Positions 52,250-64,000 of a stretch of 64,000 nt of DNA are shown piece after piece; the stretch's first letter is position 1, and each line of letters begins with the position of its first letter. The notes below the pieces were generated by a model, which made no database searches, was not told the DNA's origin, and was given only the letters and a program-made list of their open reading frames with translations. The DNA lies in assembly GCA_035079385.1 (NCBI GenBank), contig JAVHKY010000003.1:7419501-7483500 (forward strand). Reading direction: 5' to 3'. The position numbers were made by a program, and so were the translations under genes. Source of the stretch: Aspidiotus rigidus (Eukaryota; Arthropoda; Insecta; Hemiptera; Diaspididae).

Positions 52250-55200
52250 TTATCTAGGAGTTAGATTATTTTCGTTTTCCTCTATAGGGATAGGAAATAA
52301 AACTGAATTCATAACTAAATAAAGAAAATAAAAAAATATCATTAAAATGAAGAAATTAGAAACAGGATACTGCAAGAATTTCAATGCAATGTAAAATAAT
52401 ACACATAAGAATGTAAAATAATAATTGGCACACCATCTTAAGCTAATTCTTGGTGGTAAGACTTTGGAAACTCGACGGGAAAAACCATCAGACGAGGAAC
52501 GTTTTTCGAAGTAATACATTCGTTGTGGTGGATGCATGATTTGCCTGAATACTCCTCCAATGACGTTGTCTTCGAAATACAATCTCTTCAAATCACGCTG
52601 GAACTAGTGGAAAAAAATAAAATTAATGTTCGCCTCGGTCAATAAATGGTATTATGTATTTACGAGTCATTCAAATTGTACCTGAGTGTTGATCCACAAA
52701 CAGAAATAGTACAGCGCTCTGACTAGAAATTTACTCTCACAACTTCGAATGGGATACAAGTCCGGATCGCCTTCATACGTGAATGATAATGCTGCTTTCT
52801 TCTTCTCTTTAGGGTCGGCCTAAAATAAAGTATCATATCGACTATCACTACATCCCGGAGAAAAACTACTACAAAGGAAACTCATGAAAGGGACAAACTT
52901 ACTCTTAGAGATAAATTTGAGAATGAATCATCAGTCGAGTCGAGTCCTGAGGAACCGGAATTAAAATTGAAGCTCAAATTTTCTCTGCTTTTGTTCGAGA
53001 TTAACGGACTTCCATCTAGATCGTCCTTTGGTATCTAAGGAAAAATGTTTCAACGTGTAATATCTGTCTCCTTTAGTTTTTCAACAGGAAGAAACTACTT
53101 TAATCACCTTGTGTACTTCATAGAGTTTTTGCAGTGATTGGGTCAGATAATATTCAATCTTTTGTAGTTCTTCAGTCGAAGAATATGTTATATTACCGGA
53201 TAATTGTTCCTTCATCCATTTTATGAAAGAAACATCGTCATTCGTTTGAAACTTTTGCTTACGCAAAGACAAAATAGGAAGATTTTCTTCTATTTGTTTG
53301 ATGAATTCTAAAACCTGTAATCACATGAATTATTATTTTTGAATATAAGACAAGTTAAATACTAGTATAGAGCGCAGCGTTGAGGAAGCTACTCAACCTT
53401 TTTTTACAATTAACTGATTTCTTCAGTTAATGATGAGTAACCAAATGGTCTCACATGCGGTGAAATACCACTTCAAGGAACAATTGCTAATAATATCTAA
53501 CCTGATATGAATGAGTCTGAGAATAAAAGAAATCGTAATTGAAGTTAGCTTTTTCTAGGCTATAAATATTCTGCCTGATGATAGAGTTCCACGCGTTGAT
53601 ACTACCCAATCTTCCGTCTTCGAGGTATTTCTCTGCTTCAGTTATATAATCCAATAGCTGAGGTTGTGAAAAAACCTATAAATGCACAAGATGTTCACTA
53701 AGGTATATGCATTATTCGAAGTCAGGACGAATTAATCTCATCTTTTTTCCAGTTACCTGCATGAGTCTGTATGACATACTGGATATTTTGTAAGTAGTCA
53801 AATCACAACGTGCTAGTCTCGTTAATACGACGTAGTACATATGAGTATACAGAATTAAATTTTCCGCAATAAACGAAAACCAACGACGTTCAATTCCTTC
53901 TTTAACCTTTTGTTTCAGTCTAAGAAAAGAAAAAATAGGAGTGAAAACAACATGTAGTTGATATTGTTTCTTGATACGAGCCTAGTACACCACGCACTTC
54001 AGATTCTTGACGTATGGATTCGTATATCTCCAAGGTTGAATGTATGTAAACCATCCTTCTAATAATAGTCTGTATGACGAATCTAAAGGTAATTGAATCA
54101 TCGCTTGATGAAAGAAATTATAAATTATTCGTCGATTATTGGGTAAAAGCTCTCTGAAATGAAAATTGGGAGGTACTTTTAGAAAAGAAAATCGAATAAA
54201 CATTCTGTGAAATTAGGTTTCAATTCTTACTTCTTCAAATCGTTCATAGCACAGTCTTCCGGAAGTAAGTGATTGCTGAAATACTGTAGGTGTCTAAGCA
54301 ATATACGAATACCTCTCAGCCGTTCTTTCGAAGGCATTGATTCTGTATTCCACAGTTTCTGTCCACGAAATGATAGATGTTTCTGCGACAAAATTCGAAT
54401 CCAACTTATCTATATCACTCCTTACATTGAAATTATTCAATTAGTGTCTTCTTACAGGATTTTCATTGATACACGATAACCAAAAATCGAGGAATAATGT
54501 TCCAACTAATTCAGTCCGCCAAACATCAGTTGAAGAGTTAGATTTTGTTCGCATAAAAAGTGGAGGACTTGGACTCATCTTTTTCCATACCTCTTGCCGG
54601 AATATTGATACAGCTGGCATAGAAACTTTGCTAATAGAGAATACATCGTTCTAGTTAGTAAACGTTCCAGTATTTGGAGAGTAACTGAAGATTCAGAAGT
54701 CAGTACCTCATGGATGAAAACGAGGTAATTGAAGGTTCTGCAGAAGTTACCGAGCTAGCCGATTGATTCAGTACGGGATAAACGAACGCGCTAACACATG
54801 GAACAAAGTGATCAAGATATGCTTCGACTAAACGAAGATATGCGGTGTCCCATTCCAACGAATTTTCATCAGGTAACTGTAGAGCTGGATCTATTAGATG
54901 ATAAGCGAAATGAAACAAATAAAACTCGAACGAATCTTGAGTAATAGATAAGGATAAATACGAGATTGAAAAGTTTTTTCTTATAGTAACATTTTAGTAA
55001 ACGAATTAACAGAAAGGATACTCAATGAAATATAATTTTTTGTCGTTCTAGATCGTGATACAAGTTTTTGTTTGTAAAACGAAGTATCCGCGCTGTCGTC
55101 CAATCTTCTGCGAACGATTTCCTGTGAACATTATGATTAGATTTCATTAATCTACATTGAATACGACGAACGAAGATTTTTTAATAATATTCACCTACGG

Positions 55201-55495
55201 GTAAAAATTGAAATGGAAATTCGTATCGAGAGTAGCCATCCAGTAACAATTTGTAGCATAATCTAAACATAGGCCCATTCGGTTGAAGGAAATTGAAGAC
55301 TTCGCTAAATTCACCGTAGTTAGCATCATATCGTAAAGTTCGCAAGCCCCAGTTTATCTTACTATTCGAGCTGAATATTTCGGATACCAATTTCAAAAAA
55401 AATGTCTCCAATTCTTTCACGGCGCTTTTGTCAATGTACTCCGCGAATTCCGAATAACGATTCGGAGTTGATCTGAAGTATTTATTCACATTCAT
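52250..55495 (-). CDS. SMPD4: sphingomyelin phosphodiesterase 4 (neutral sphingomyelinase 3)
   Basis: About twelve exons run from MNVNKYFRSTPNRYSEFAEY (55495) to NNLTPR (stop at 52250). SMPD4 is an ER/nuclear-envelope protein linked to sphingomyelin hydrolysis and nuclear pore function. Family landmarks in order: VFNFLQPNGPMFRLCYKLLL, FPFQFLPV, YLFHFAYHLIDP, SSTDVWRTELVGTLFLDFWL, RGIRILLRHLQYFSNHLLPE, PLDSSYRLLLEGWFTYIQPW, NLILYTHMYYVVLTRLARCD, VFSQPQLLDYI, YEGDPDLYPIRSCESKFLVR and PPRISLRWCANYYFT. A C-terminal hydrophobic region (residues from NYYFTFLCVLFYIALKFLQY) anchors it in the membrane. The protein seems N-terminally shorter than human; an upstream short exon cannot be excluded because an acceptor AG sits right before the ATG. 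Confidence 0.92.
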
Positions 55496-56014
55496 TCTAC
55501 AGAATTTACAATCATAAAATGCACAGAAAATTCAAGTGGTCATAGTTTTGCTTCCGCTTCTATAACGCACTACACTTTGATTCCTAAAAAAAGGTATTTA
55601 TGAGGATTAACAAAATTTACAGTTTTTCAAGTCGTCGGTCGATATGACTACGAGAAGTCTTTCCATAGATAAAGTAGTTGTATGAGTATTGAGTAAGAGT
55701 CTTTCGAAAAAATGATACACACAAAATCAGAGATACAAAATTTAACGGTGGGGTCTAGCGAGTGATTTTACTGATAGCGAAACAAGGAGGGGAAGGGCGG
55801 GCACCACCGACGTCGTTAACCCGCACTGGCACTGTGGCCCTGCCGCCCTGGGCGCCACTGTCATTCTGGCCTTTGACTTACGGTGGAGTGTTATCACATT
55901 TTTAGTTTTACAAGTTTCTCAAATCATCTTTTCTGTCACCTCTTGCTCCATTTTGTATCTTCATCACCCTAAAACACGATTCTTTTATTTTTGAACAATT
56001 AAGTCGTATGAACA
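55496..56014. promoter_or_regulatory. bidirectional promoter region, SMPD4 / APC15
   Basis: 520 bp between divergent starts, with a strongly GC-rich core at about 55785-55880 (gggaagggcgggcaccaccg, cgccctgggcgccactg). It includes a GC-box-like gggcggg and a gacgtc palindrome. It is probably the shared promoter. Confidence 0.5.
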
Positions 56015-56389
56015 ATGAGCATTCCTTTATTTCCTGAACTACAACCAAGAACAATCGAGCCATTGTGGTATTGTCCGGATAAAGACAGGAATGACGTGAT
56101 GGATATTGATCAAATCGAGGTAGATCACCAAAGTTGGATTAATAGTGTCAACCAGAGATGTATGGAAGAAGTGCCTCTTGGGACTCCAATTGAAGTTCCA
56201 ACTCCAGAAGATGACGACGATGACGACGATGATGATGACGATGAAGAAGAAGACGAAACAGATGAGAGCCATGATAACGACAACGAAGACATAGCTTATA
56301 ATAATGGATCTATACCGACTGACATAGTATCCATCGCATCTCAGAGTAATGATTCAATACGGAATCGTATAAACCGTTCTTCAAGATGA
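56015..56389 (+). CDS. ANAPC15: anaphase-promoting complex subunit 15
   Basis: A single-exon, 124-aa protein. APC15 (the animal counterpart of yeast Mnd2) promotes turnover of checkpoint-bound CDC20 on the APC/C. The N-terminal block MSIPLFPELQPRTIEPLWY, the middle DHQSWINSVNQ (human has a QHQAWLQSI equivalent) and VPLGTPIEVP match the family. A run of eleven Asp then Glu (residues about 67-84) gives the typical acidic tail. The tail extends further with Ser/Asn-rich sequence and ends NRINRSSR. Assignment rests on the short N-terminal block and the acidic tract. Confidence 0.85.
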   Translation: MSIPLFPELQPRTIEPLWYCPDKDRNDVMDIDQIEVDHQSWINSVNQRCMEEVPLGTPIEVPTPEDDDDDDDDDDDEEEDETDESHDNDNEDIAYNNGSIPTDIVSIASQSNDSIRNRINRSSR

Positions 56390-57712
56390 TATCGCTGGTA
56401 TTCACTCGCTCCAATGATGGCGAATTTTGTTTAACAATTGAAACAGAGCGTGACCGGTTCGTTCATCAGTTCGAATATTGCGGGCATATCTCAACAAACC
56501 AAAGATTTTCATCTCTTTGCAGGAAGTAGGCATCTTAGAACACACAGAATCAATACCAATAATCTATTGAATCGGAGTTGCGTATTCTTATCGATATTGT
56601 CCTCATTTAACTCAGAGTTAGAATTATTGGAAGAAAAACACCTGGACGCGTATTTTACAAATCTATGATGATGATGATGATGTGTCTCCTATCAAAGTTT
56701 ATTACATATTTTATTGTTTGTATTACATAAAATTTCAGTCGAGAAAATTGTAATTTGAATAACTTTATTCGTTGATCTTTCGTCTTAATTTTCTTCTAAC
56801 TGAAAATGCTGAGCGAATTGTTATTCAACGGAGAAATTGAGCCGAGCAAAACGAATGTATCAAATACCAACTGGCTTTCTCAATATTAGGTTTCAATTGA
56901 ACGGGGGCGTCGAGAAGCAAAGAAGTATCCATTTGTTATCTAGAACTAGAAGTCCGAATTAATGTTGCTAAGAAATGAGATACATTTTCATGAGAGTTGC
57001 TTTAGTATGAAGCAGGTCTGGAGATAAATATGAAGTTAGAGGATGACGTTGATTGTCAGTCTTCCTTACCCCACGATTTTATTTCGATAACGAATAAACT
57101 TATGATTTTCGAAAGCCCTTCTCAGTTCTGACTATAAATTCGCTTATTTCTGATTCGAGTCTTGTTTCCTACAATTACGAATATTGATTACCATCCAATG
57201 ATCGTCATATTAATGAAACTCCTTACGCTAAAATATTAATGAATAATAAGTAAATAATGGATTAGAAAATATCGCGCCTCTGGTGGCTGTTGAGCGTAAA
57301 GAGAGAAGCGCCATCTTGAATTGATAACAGGAATGGGTCGCATCATTATTATCAAACTAATACCGGACATAAGAATAAAAATTTGAAATAGAAAATTATA
57401 TCCTTCTGGTATCCTTCTTTTACAACTGAAACAACTTATGACGCATTAAATTCGTTCTAAATAACTTAATTATCCAGGATTTTTAAAGTTCGTTCTTGAT
57501 ATAATGGTTGATAATGTGTACCAATTCCGTAAATTTCGGTTTCGAGCTGTTGTAATTTACGAGTTTCTTCCTCTTGTACAGTAGTTCAAATATCCTGTTT
57601 GAGATACAGAGGTAATTTTTTGAAATATTTGAAAACAATATCTTGTATGAAGAATTTGCGCTGCCTGAAATAATCCAGTAATAAATTTCCGTTTCAGGAC
57701 TTCTGTTTCAAC
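56390..57712. other. intergenic region, no gene firmly supported
   Basis: 1.3 kb between APC15 and the next plus-strand gene. An ORF at 56438-56668 (ending EEKHLDAYFTNL) has protein-like composition but no start context or domain; it may be a chance frame in the APC15 3' UTR. It is followed by a gatgatgatgatgatgat microsatellite at about 56665-56683. Confidence 0.4.
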
Positions 57713-60128
57713 ATGAGCAATGGATTCGAAAATCATGTTGCGATGCCTAATGATAAGAGACGACGAACCCAGCTGGAATTGAAGCACAACGATGTAGTTT
57801 CGGAGGATGGAAACTGTTCCTCAAATTCTCGACAACCGTCGTGTTTCAGTTCTGGCAGTTCAGTTTCTGGTTGTGCGAATTCCGATACGTCTCCCAAGAA
57901 CGGTAAACGTTCCAATGCTCCTAATGGACGTCTCTTGAACGAGAATTCACGAAATTCCTTGTTGAATGCTGACCGTGTGACTTTGTACCGTAATATTTAC
58001 GATACCAGCAGTTCTGAAGATGAGGATGAACATTGTGTTTACACGTATAAAGGTGCCGAAATTGGGTCGGATTTACCTAACTCATTTATAAATTTGGGTG
58101 TAAATGGACAAAATAGAGGAAATACTTCTGCTCGCTCATCACCAGAGATGGATTTCTTGGAAATGGATTTCGATCCTGGGCCATCAAATGGACAAGATTC
58201 AGATAGCGACACCTCGTCTATTCATCAGCCACTGTTTTATGATAACCATAGGAATGACATACGATTACCATCAGAAAATGCTGATCGTACGATAGAAAAT
58301 AAATTTGATGATATATCTAAGGAAGCAATCGATGAGAATGCGAATTGCTGTGGAAATATTGTATTAATTGATTCTGAAAAGACTGCTGAAGGATGTTCAA
58401 AACTCACTTCAAAAATTTCCACAGATGAAGCAACCACAAGTGTAAATCCTTGCTGCTCAAAAAGCTTGACGGTGGGTGACGATGAAATTGATTGTAACAA
58501 ATTCACTACTAGTGCATTCAAACCAATTACACTAAGTTGTTCCGATATTTCATCGGATGAAGAATTATTATCTACGGGCCAAAATATCGATGAAAATAAT
58601 ATCTCCACCATTCAGAGCAGTAATTTAGAGATTATTCAGAATGAATGTGGTGCAGAAATAGAAGATTCAGATAGTGAAGATATTACATTCATACCCAGTG
58701 GTTACAACCCTGTACGTTTTGAAAAAAGAACTATTAACTATTTTCTATTAGATTGATATTCTGTACTCCTTGTTCTTCATCCCGTTATTATTTTTATTTT
58801 AGATCGAACATAACGAGAATTTAAACGAAAGTCTTTTCGAAAATTTGTGTGATATATCCCTCGTCAATATGAGAACAAACGCGAACGAGTTTATCAGTTA
58901 TGACGATTTGTTACCATTAGATCCTTCGTACAGCATTAGCACCGTCATAAACGTTTTGGTGGGTTTTTATTCGAACGTAATGGTGTTGCATTTTTCTTTT
59001 CTTTTTCCTGTGTTTCAGAAATGATAATTTCCTTTCGTTTCTTTTTTTGCTAGAAACTTTTGAGCGATTTTGACTCCAATGACAAGGAAACACTCGCTAA
59101 TCACTTACAGCCAAAATTAGTATCAGAATGCACTCCATTGGTCGAATATCTATTCATGAGATCAGTTCAAAATGCTAACGAAGTGGACCTGGCGAATTTT
59201 GTCTCCATGATTTCTGGAACTGAACTTCATTCTAGATTCTTTAATACATATCCCAACATGGATTTCAGTTTAGTAGAATGGTTATACTCGTGGATGAGAA
59301 GAGGTAAAAACTTGATTCGAGATTTTATTAATTCTAAAAAACAACAAGTTTTTGGGAATATTATGATACACGTAAAAAAAATTATTCATTATTTTACTGT
59401 TAACTCATTACTCGGAATTTAACTTTTAAAGAAAAATTGATCAAAATAATTCTTACTTCTCTTGTATTCCCGTGTTATTCAAGGGTTATCAGTAGTTCTG
59501 GCAATATGGACTAATCGTGTAATTTTTGTGCTAGTTTTTCAGCTGTCAATCAAAATTTAACATACGATTTATTCTCAATAGGTGCAGTTCCCGTCGTTAC
59601 CAGGAATATTCAAAAACGCGGTAGTCTTGTTACAAGAGATATCATTCGTAACCCTTGGAGACACAACGTGGTCTACAAATTAGAATCACCATTTATTCAT
59701 CTATCAAATCCACGTGAACGAGTTTTGGATTCTGTCCTACATAGTCAACTATCGCAACCATCGTTGATTTACGTTAAAAGAAAATGTGTTACTCAAAAGT
59801 GGCATTCAAAAGTTGATTTACGTTTATTAATGAGAGCTAATCATAATCGTTGGTACAACGAAAACGTTTTAGGTAATGAATACTTGCGAATGAGTTCAGT
59901 TGAAATTGATTGAAAGTTTTAATTAATATTTGATCTTGATTGAACGATCGATAATTTACAGGACAAGTGGCAACCATAATCCGAGAAAATGACAATGGTT
60001 CAAAGTATACGAAATATGTGCGCATTCCTTCTAATTGTCGTTGTGGTATCACGCTGTTTGTACCATCGGAAAATTTGACTTTATGCCGAGAAGTTGATGA
60101 AGCTGTAGAATTAACTAGCTCTGTATGA
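57713..60128 (+). CDS. 620-aa acidic, serine-rich protein of unknown function
   Basis: Five exons: 57713-58711, 58803-58958, 59054-59303, 59582-59872 and 59962-60128; the phases add up to 620 aa. The N-terminal 330 residues are disordered and Ser/Asp/Asn-rich (YDTSSSEDEDEHCVYTYKG, SSPEMDFLEMDFDPGPSNGQ, EIEDSDSEDITFIPSGYNP), with several SDSE/SSDEE casein-kinase-2-type sites. The C-terminal 290 residues look folded: DDLLPLDPSYSISTVINVL, ECTPLVEYLFMRSVQ, DFSLVEWLYSWMRRG, RNPWRHNVVYKLESPFIHLS and YVRIPSNCRCGITLFVPSE. I do not recognise a family. It lacks a signal peptide and membrane segments, so a nuclear or cytosolic adaptor is likely. Good splice sites and consistent phases make the gene itself solid. 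Confidence 0.8.
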
Positions 60129-61833
60129 CATTGATCAAGCCTTGTATGATCAATAGGACGTGAATTCATGTTGTTTTCCGAGGATTTATCAGATCAATTC
60201 TTTCGTAAGAGCACTTATTCTATCGAAGACGTAGTTAATAATTGATAGGATTGAATCTTGTGATGAGAAATAGCCTTCAATAGAAGGAAATGGTTTTACC
60301 GTAACTCACAATATTGAAATCTGTCAACTGAGAAATTACGTGGAAATTGTGAATTGATATACTGTGGAAGTATGGAACTGATACGGTGAACCTTAGAAGT
60401 GGAACGTATTTTGAAAATAATCTCTATTATTGTAAAATTTCTTTTGGTTGTCCGTACCTAATTAATTCATGAACTCTACACCTTTTCAAAACATGTTGTT
60501 TTTTTACAAATTTTAAGATCGAATATCTTTTTAAAAAAGAGATTAAATGGTGCCATTCTGATAATGTTCATCTAATGATTTCATTTCTTGAACTGTGCTT
60601 GTTGAATGATTCGAGAAATATGTACCCTTTCCTATTATCTCGGCCTACATGACTTATTTTAGGGTATTTTGGACTATTTTCGAGTATTTCTAAAATGCCG
60701 GAGGTTCTATTTTTACTGATCATTTCAAGGTACGTAATCATTGTGGGGAAATTTTCCGGATGGTGAGCATTTCCCTCAAAATTTTGTTTCGCGAAACTAG
60801 AATTTTGTTTGGAAGCGGGAGATCATTTCTCCTCGGTTTATTTCACGGAGTTGCACGAATTTTGGTACGGTACCAATATTTTTATGGATTCAACGCAACC
60901 TCGAAATAGTGCTCGTTTTCCTCAATACATAATTATATTTCAAGATCAAGAAAATGTCTCACATGCACAATTAATTATAAAGGCTGGCTGTATAATTATT
61001 ATGATTAAAATTACTTTCTCTTTCCAATTAGGGAGCAAATATGATGAATGAAGATCTTAATCTCTCCTAATTCTTTGTGAACATCGACGGTACACCATCA
61101 CGAAATGATAACTGTCCGAGGTCAAACTTATATTTCCTGATTTTAAAGTGTAAGACGGTGATATTTCCAATGACCTTCTTAATTGTACGACGCAAGAAGA
61201 CCTGTGGCTGGAGAAGGAAAAAAAAAATCAATAAAAAGATTACTTTGGATTTTTTTTTCGCGGGCAAATCTCTCTTCAGCTAGCTGATCATAAATGTATG
61301 ACACTTGCTATCCAACCGTCTCAGATACTCAACGAAATTCAAAGATTAGTATTTTGTCCTAAGCTTGCACATTATATTTCATACCTGGAAGTGAGAGAAT
61401 GCGACGTACTTCCGTTGAAAAGAATCTTTTATTTCTTCGATGTACAAACAATTTATGTAATATCAAATTTGCATCCGAATGAATCCATTTCAGGATATAA
61501 AAAACTATGACCGCTTTCTTGCGAACTTTTGACTGTTCCTTTTCTGGTTCCTTCCCACACAACAAAGAGTAAGAGGTAACAATGTGAAATGGAATCAGAG
61601 CTTGAGTTTTGCAATCAGAGAAAAAACTCGCAGGCTCTTCCGTAAGCGAACCACATAGAGCCAATATTTTCATATCTCTGTCTGTATGAACGTGAAACTG
61701 GATGGGGAATGGCTTTCAAGAAGGGGGTTCGAATCACAATGAATTCAACTGACTCAGCTTCTTTTCATTGTTGATAATTGGACACTCCTTGTCTTTTTCA
61801 CTAAATTCAGGATTTCAACTCATGTTTAGGCGT
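60129..61833. other. convergent intergenic region, no gene seen
   Basis: 1.7 kb between the tail of the unknown gene and the tail of VPS33B. Overlapping opposite ORFs near 61077-61283 and 61298-61673 show no domains. Sequence near 60650-60900 has a different texture (gggtattttggactattttc) and might be a transposon remnant, but no ends are visible. Confidence 0.4.
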
Positions 61834-63648
61834 TCAATCGCAACACGACTTACAAATTGAATTTCCGTTGATGATATTCGTAGAACCTATGATTACCTGA
61901 CAACCGGTTAATTTTTCGAATAGCTGAAATGCCGCCACTTCCGCATATGTTACACCACCCACAAAATACACGAGGAAAGTATTCATTGTCGTATTCGATG
62001 GTTCGAGTATATCAACTTTCGCAGTAGGAAAACATTTAGGGACATCTTCTTTAGTCATTTCTGAGGTATGTAAACAACGAACTAATTCACAGGCAGCTGG
62101 AGTGTAACATCCCCCGAATACGTAATTCATGGCGGAAGGGTTTTTAGGACTGGATTCTTCTTCTTTGGGAGGTATTAATTTCAGCTTTTGTACGATTTGA
62201 TGAAATGGAGTTTTCTTGACCGGCAGAGGCACCACTTGAGCAACTTTTCCAGCTAAACTTGAAGGTTTTAGATCCAAATTCGACTGCAAGGTGAATAATC
62301 CCAATTTTTCGAGATGATAGAGTAGAGGAAGTAAGTGGTACCCATAAGTATTTAGAAATTGAGTTTTTAATAGATTTCCTTCTTCCGCGTTGAGACCACA
62401 CTGCATTAGCGAAAGCAGGCATATAGATCTCAAAACTGAAAACTTGTCAATCAAGTTCATAGCAATACTATTTTCGATAAAAGTAATCGTTTCTCGTTTC
62501 AAAATATTTCGCAAAATATTCTCTTCAATATTCGTCAACTGCTCAAAATGACCACCCATTCGTTTAATTATCATTTCACACGCTGAAATATGTTGAGACA
62601 GAGCTTTTTTTTCTTCGAGTAAGTCTATCAAGTCCCTGTTAACAAATTGTCGCATCTCTTGCACCCTCAAATTCTTCAAATTTTGATGAGCGTCATGCTT
62701 GCATTGAATATCTTTCGCTTTTTCTTTCAAATAAGGAATGACATGAGCAAAATGTCTATTTTTAATTTGTGAATAAATATTTTGCTTCTTCAAAGGGATC
62801 ACCAGTCCTTCCGTCAATTCCACAAACCCGCTTTTGATACCGAAAACTTCGTCCAGTAAACTGGTGTATGTTGTCGGAGTGAGGAGAGGACTCAAATAAT
62901 CCACATTTCGATCGATTACAATACAGCAATCAATAAACGTATTGACTTGATTAGGTTTACCAAGTTCTTTAAAATTCCTGTCGACAATTCTGCAAACCGA
63001 TTGAGAATGAGTACCGATTGAAATTCGCGTGGCAGGCTTTCCCCAGAGTAAGAACACAGACCATAAACTTCTAGCAACTGTAGGTAACAGAGACTGGTCA
63101 TCGTTCACGAAGAGATCTCTATGGAAAGTGTTCAATTCTAGTGATAACACGGACTCATTATCCAATGGAATCAATTCCCATGAAAATGCGAATACGGTTA
63201 TATGTTCGTAGACACCTTCTTCTTCCAACAACTGCATAACGGAAAACGTTTTTCTAGGCACTAAAATTAGGTAGAATTGCAAATTTTTTCCGTTATTTTC
63301 GGCATTGATGTGATCGCAAATATATTTCACCAGAATCAAATCTGTATAGATTAAGAATACGCGCGTGTCATTCTTTGAGAGAATCTTCGAACTGGTAATT
63401 TTATAGAGTTTATCGATGTTAAATGATCTGTAAGATTCGATCAGTAATTAGAAACGTATATTCTTAGCGTACAATAAAATATAAGTAAAGATGTTACACT
63501 ACCTCAGGACAGATATCTGGATGATGTTTTCCAATGGTTTTATGATATTAGGATCAATAATGAAATCCTTCTTTCCAGGTATTTTCGATAGTATTGCAGA
63601 TAATTTTTCTCGAGAAAGAAATGGTAGAACTGGTATTCTCTTTTTCAT
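61834..63648 (-). CDS. VPS33B: vacuolar protein sorting-associated protein 33B
   Basis: Two exons: 63648-63503 and 63427-61834, giving 579 aa. It is a Sec1/Munc18-family protein that works with VIPAS39 in late endosome and lysosome-related traffic. B rather than A is chosen for IPGKKDFIIDPNIIKPLENI near the start, HISACEMIIKRMGGHFEQL, LLKTQFLNTYG and MNYVFGGCYTPAACELV. Other blocks are CIVIDRNVDYLSPLLTPTTY, VYEHITVFAFSWELIPLDNE and YFVGGVTYAEVAAFQLFEKL. The C-terminus is short and Cys-rich (SICKSCCD). I start at MKKRIPVLPFLSRE; the N-terminus is slightly shorter than in human, and an acceptor-like CAG just upstream means an extra first exon right of 63648 is possible. Confidence 0.93.
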
Positions 63649-64000
63649 TACTGCAGATGTTTCAGCTATTCGGACAAGTAATGAAAATACAAAGCTAATA
63701 CAACATCTTCTTTCCGATAGTTCTGAATATCATTGAAAACTGTATTTATTTTAAGCCTCAAGGCAAACACAACAACTAGTGCATCTTGATCAAACAAAGT
63801 CTGAATTCATCCATACCGTTTGCAATTTCGATTAGTTAGTTTCATATCAGACCCAGGACCCTAAATGAAGGAGAGGAAAATTGTAATGATCAGACACTGA
63901 GTACTGGTCGGTAACTATCGTTAAATTTTTATTACTGCCATGTACAAAAAGAAATTTTTGTACCATCGCCGAATCGCCGATGTTCTTGGTTCTTCCTTAA
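63649..64000. promoter_or_regulatory. upstream region of VPS33B
   Basis: 350 bp to the window end, likely promoter or a first non-coding exon of VPS33B. Nothing else is seen. Confidence 0.35.

Noticed and set aside
53405..53445. Small hairpin attaactga / tcagttaat in an SMPD4 intron
   Set aside because: Nine-base arms are expected by chance in AT-rich introns; no flanking duplication.
56438..56668. Possible second gene or extra exon after APC15
   Set aside because: It has a protein-like look but no splice link that keeps frame with APC15 and no recognised domain.
58237..58611. 124-codon minus ORF
   Set aside because: Antisense shadow of the long first exon of the 620-aa gene.
61834..63648. 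Assignment as VPS33A
   Set aside because: The HISACEMIIKR, KTQFLNTYG and YVFGGCYTP blocks and the PGKKD start fit VPS33B better.

Overview
The window is nuclear DNA of an animal, most likely an insect. It is AT-rich, and nearly all genes are split by short introns (mostly 60-120 bp) with GT..AG borders. The proteins are conserved metazoan ones. A bHLH factor resembling insect sage/Mesp proteins and a GPI-anchored single Ly6-domain protein point to an insect. I cannot name the species. I see no operons, ribosomal RNA, convincing tRNA or CRISPR.

Left part (1-8.3 kb): a disordered region. It holds a truncated, probably chimeric NAD-isocitrate dehydrogenase-like gene (minus strand), then an unusually AT-rich block (about 3.3-7.8 kb) with four intronless ORFs. 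Its largest ORF carries SAP-like repeats, Cys/His knuckles and the exonuclease start of a protein-primed family B DNA polymerase. The block is therefore a decayed Maverick/Polinton or adintovirus-like element. The polymerase breaks by frameshift and then stops abruptly at a 480-bp copy of part of the neighbouring fused/STK36 kinase gene.

Right part (9.3-64 kb): a compact run of housekeeping genes, many in head-to-head or tail-to-tail pairs. In order: STK36/fused (+), COP9 signalosome subunit 5 (-), SDHD (+), a Ly6 protein (-), SCYL1 (-), RGP1 (+), a C2H2 protein (-), hyccin (+), SNRNP35 of the minor spliceosome (-), deoxyhypusine hydroxylase (+), a sage/Mesp-like bHLH (-), unassigned exons (-), cytosolic TrpRS (-), V-ATPase c'' (+), CNOT3 (-), POP5 (+), FAM136A (-), SMPD4 (-), APC15 (+), an unrecognised 620-aa acidic protein (+) and VPS33B (-). 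Divergent pairs such as SCYL1/RGP1, SNRNP35/DOHH, WARS1/ATP6V0B, CNOT3/POP5 and SMPD4/APC15 share short intergenic regions that probably act as bidirectional promoters.

Small non-autonomous DNA transposons and foldbacks lie in the gaps and introns. The best is a 224-bp hAT-like MITE with near-perfect inverted ends and a 7-bp target duplication between CSN5 and SDHD. The parts most worth a second look are the viral-like block with its novel small ORFs, its junction with the duplicated kinase segment, and the unassigned genes. Exon borders were read by eye from splice signals and frame; no transcript evidence was available.
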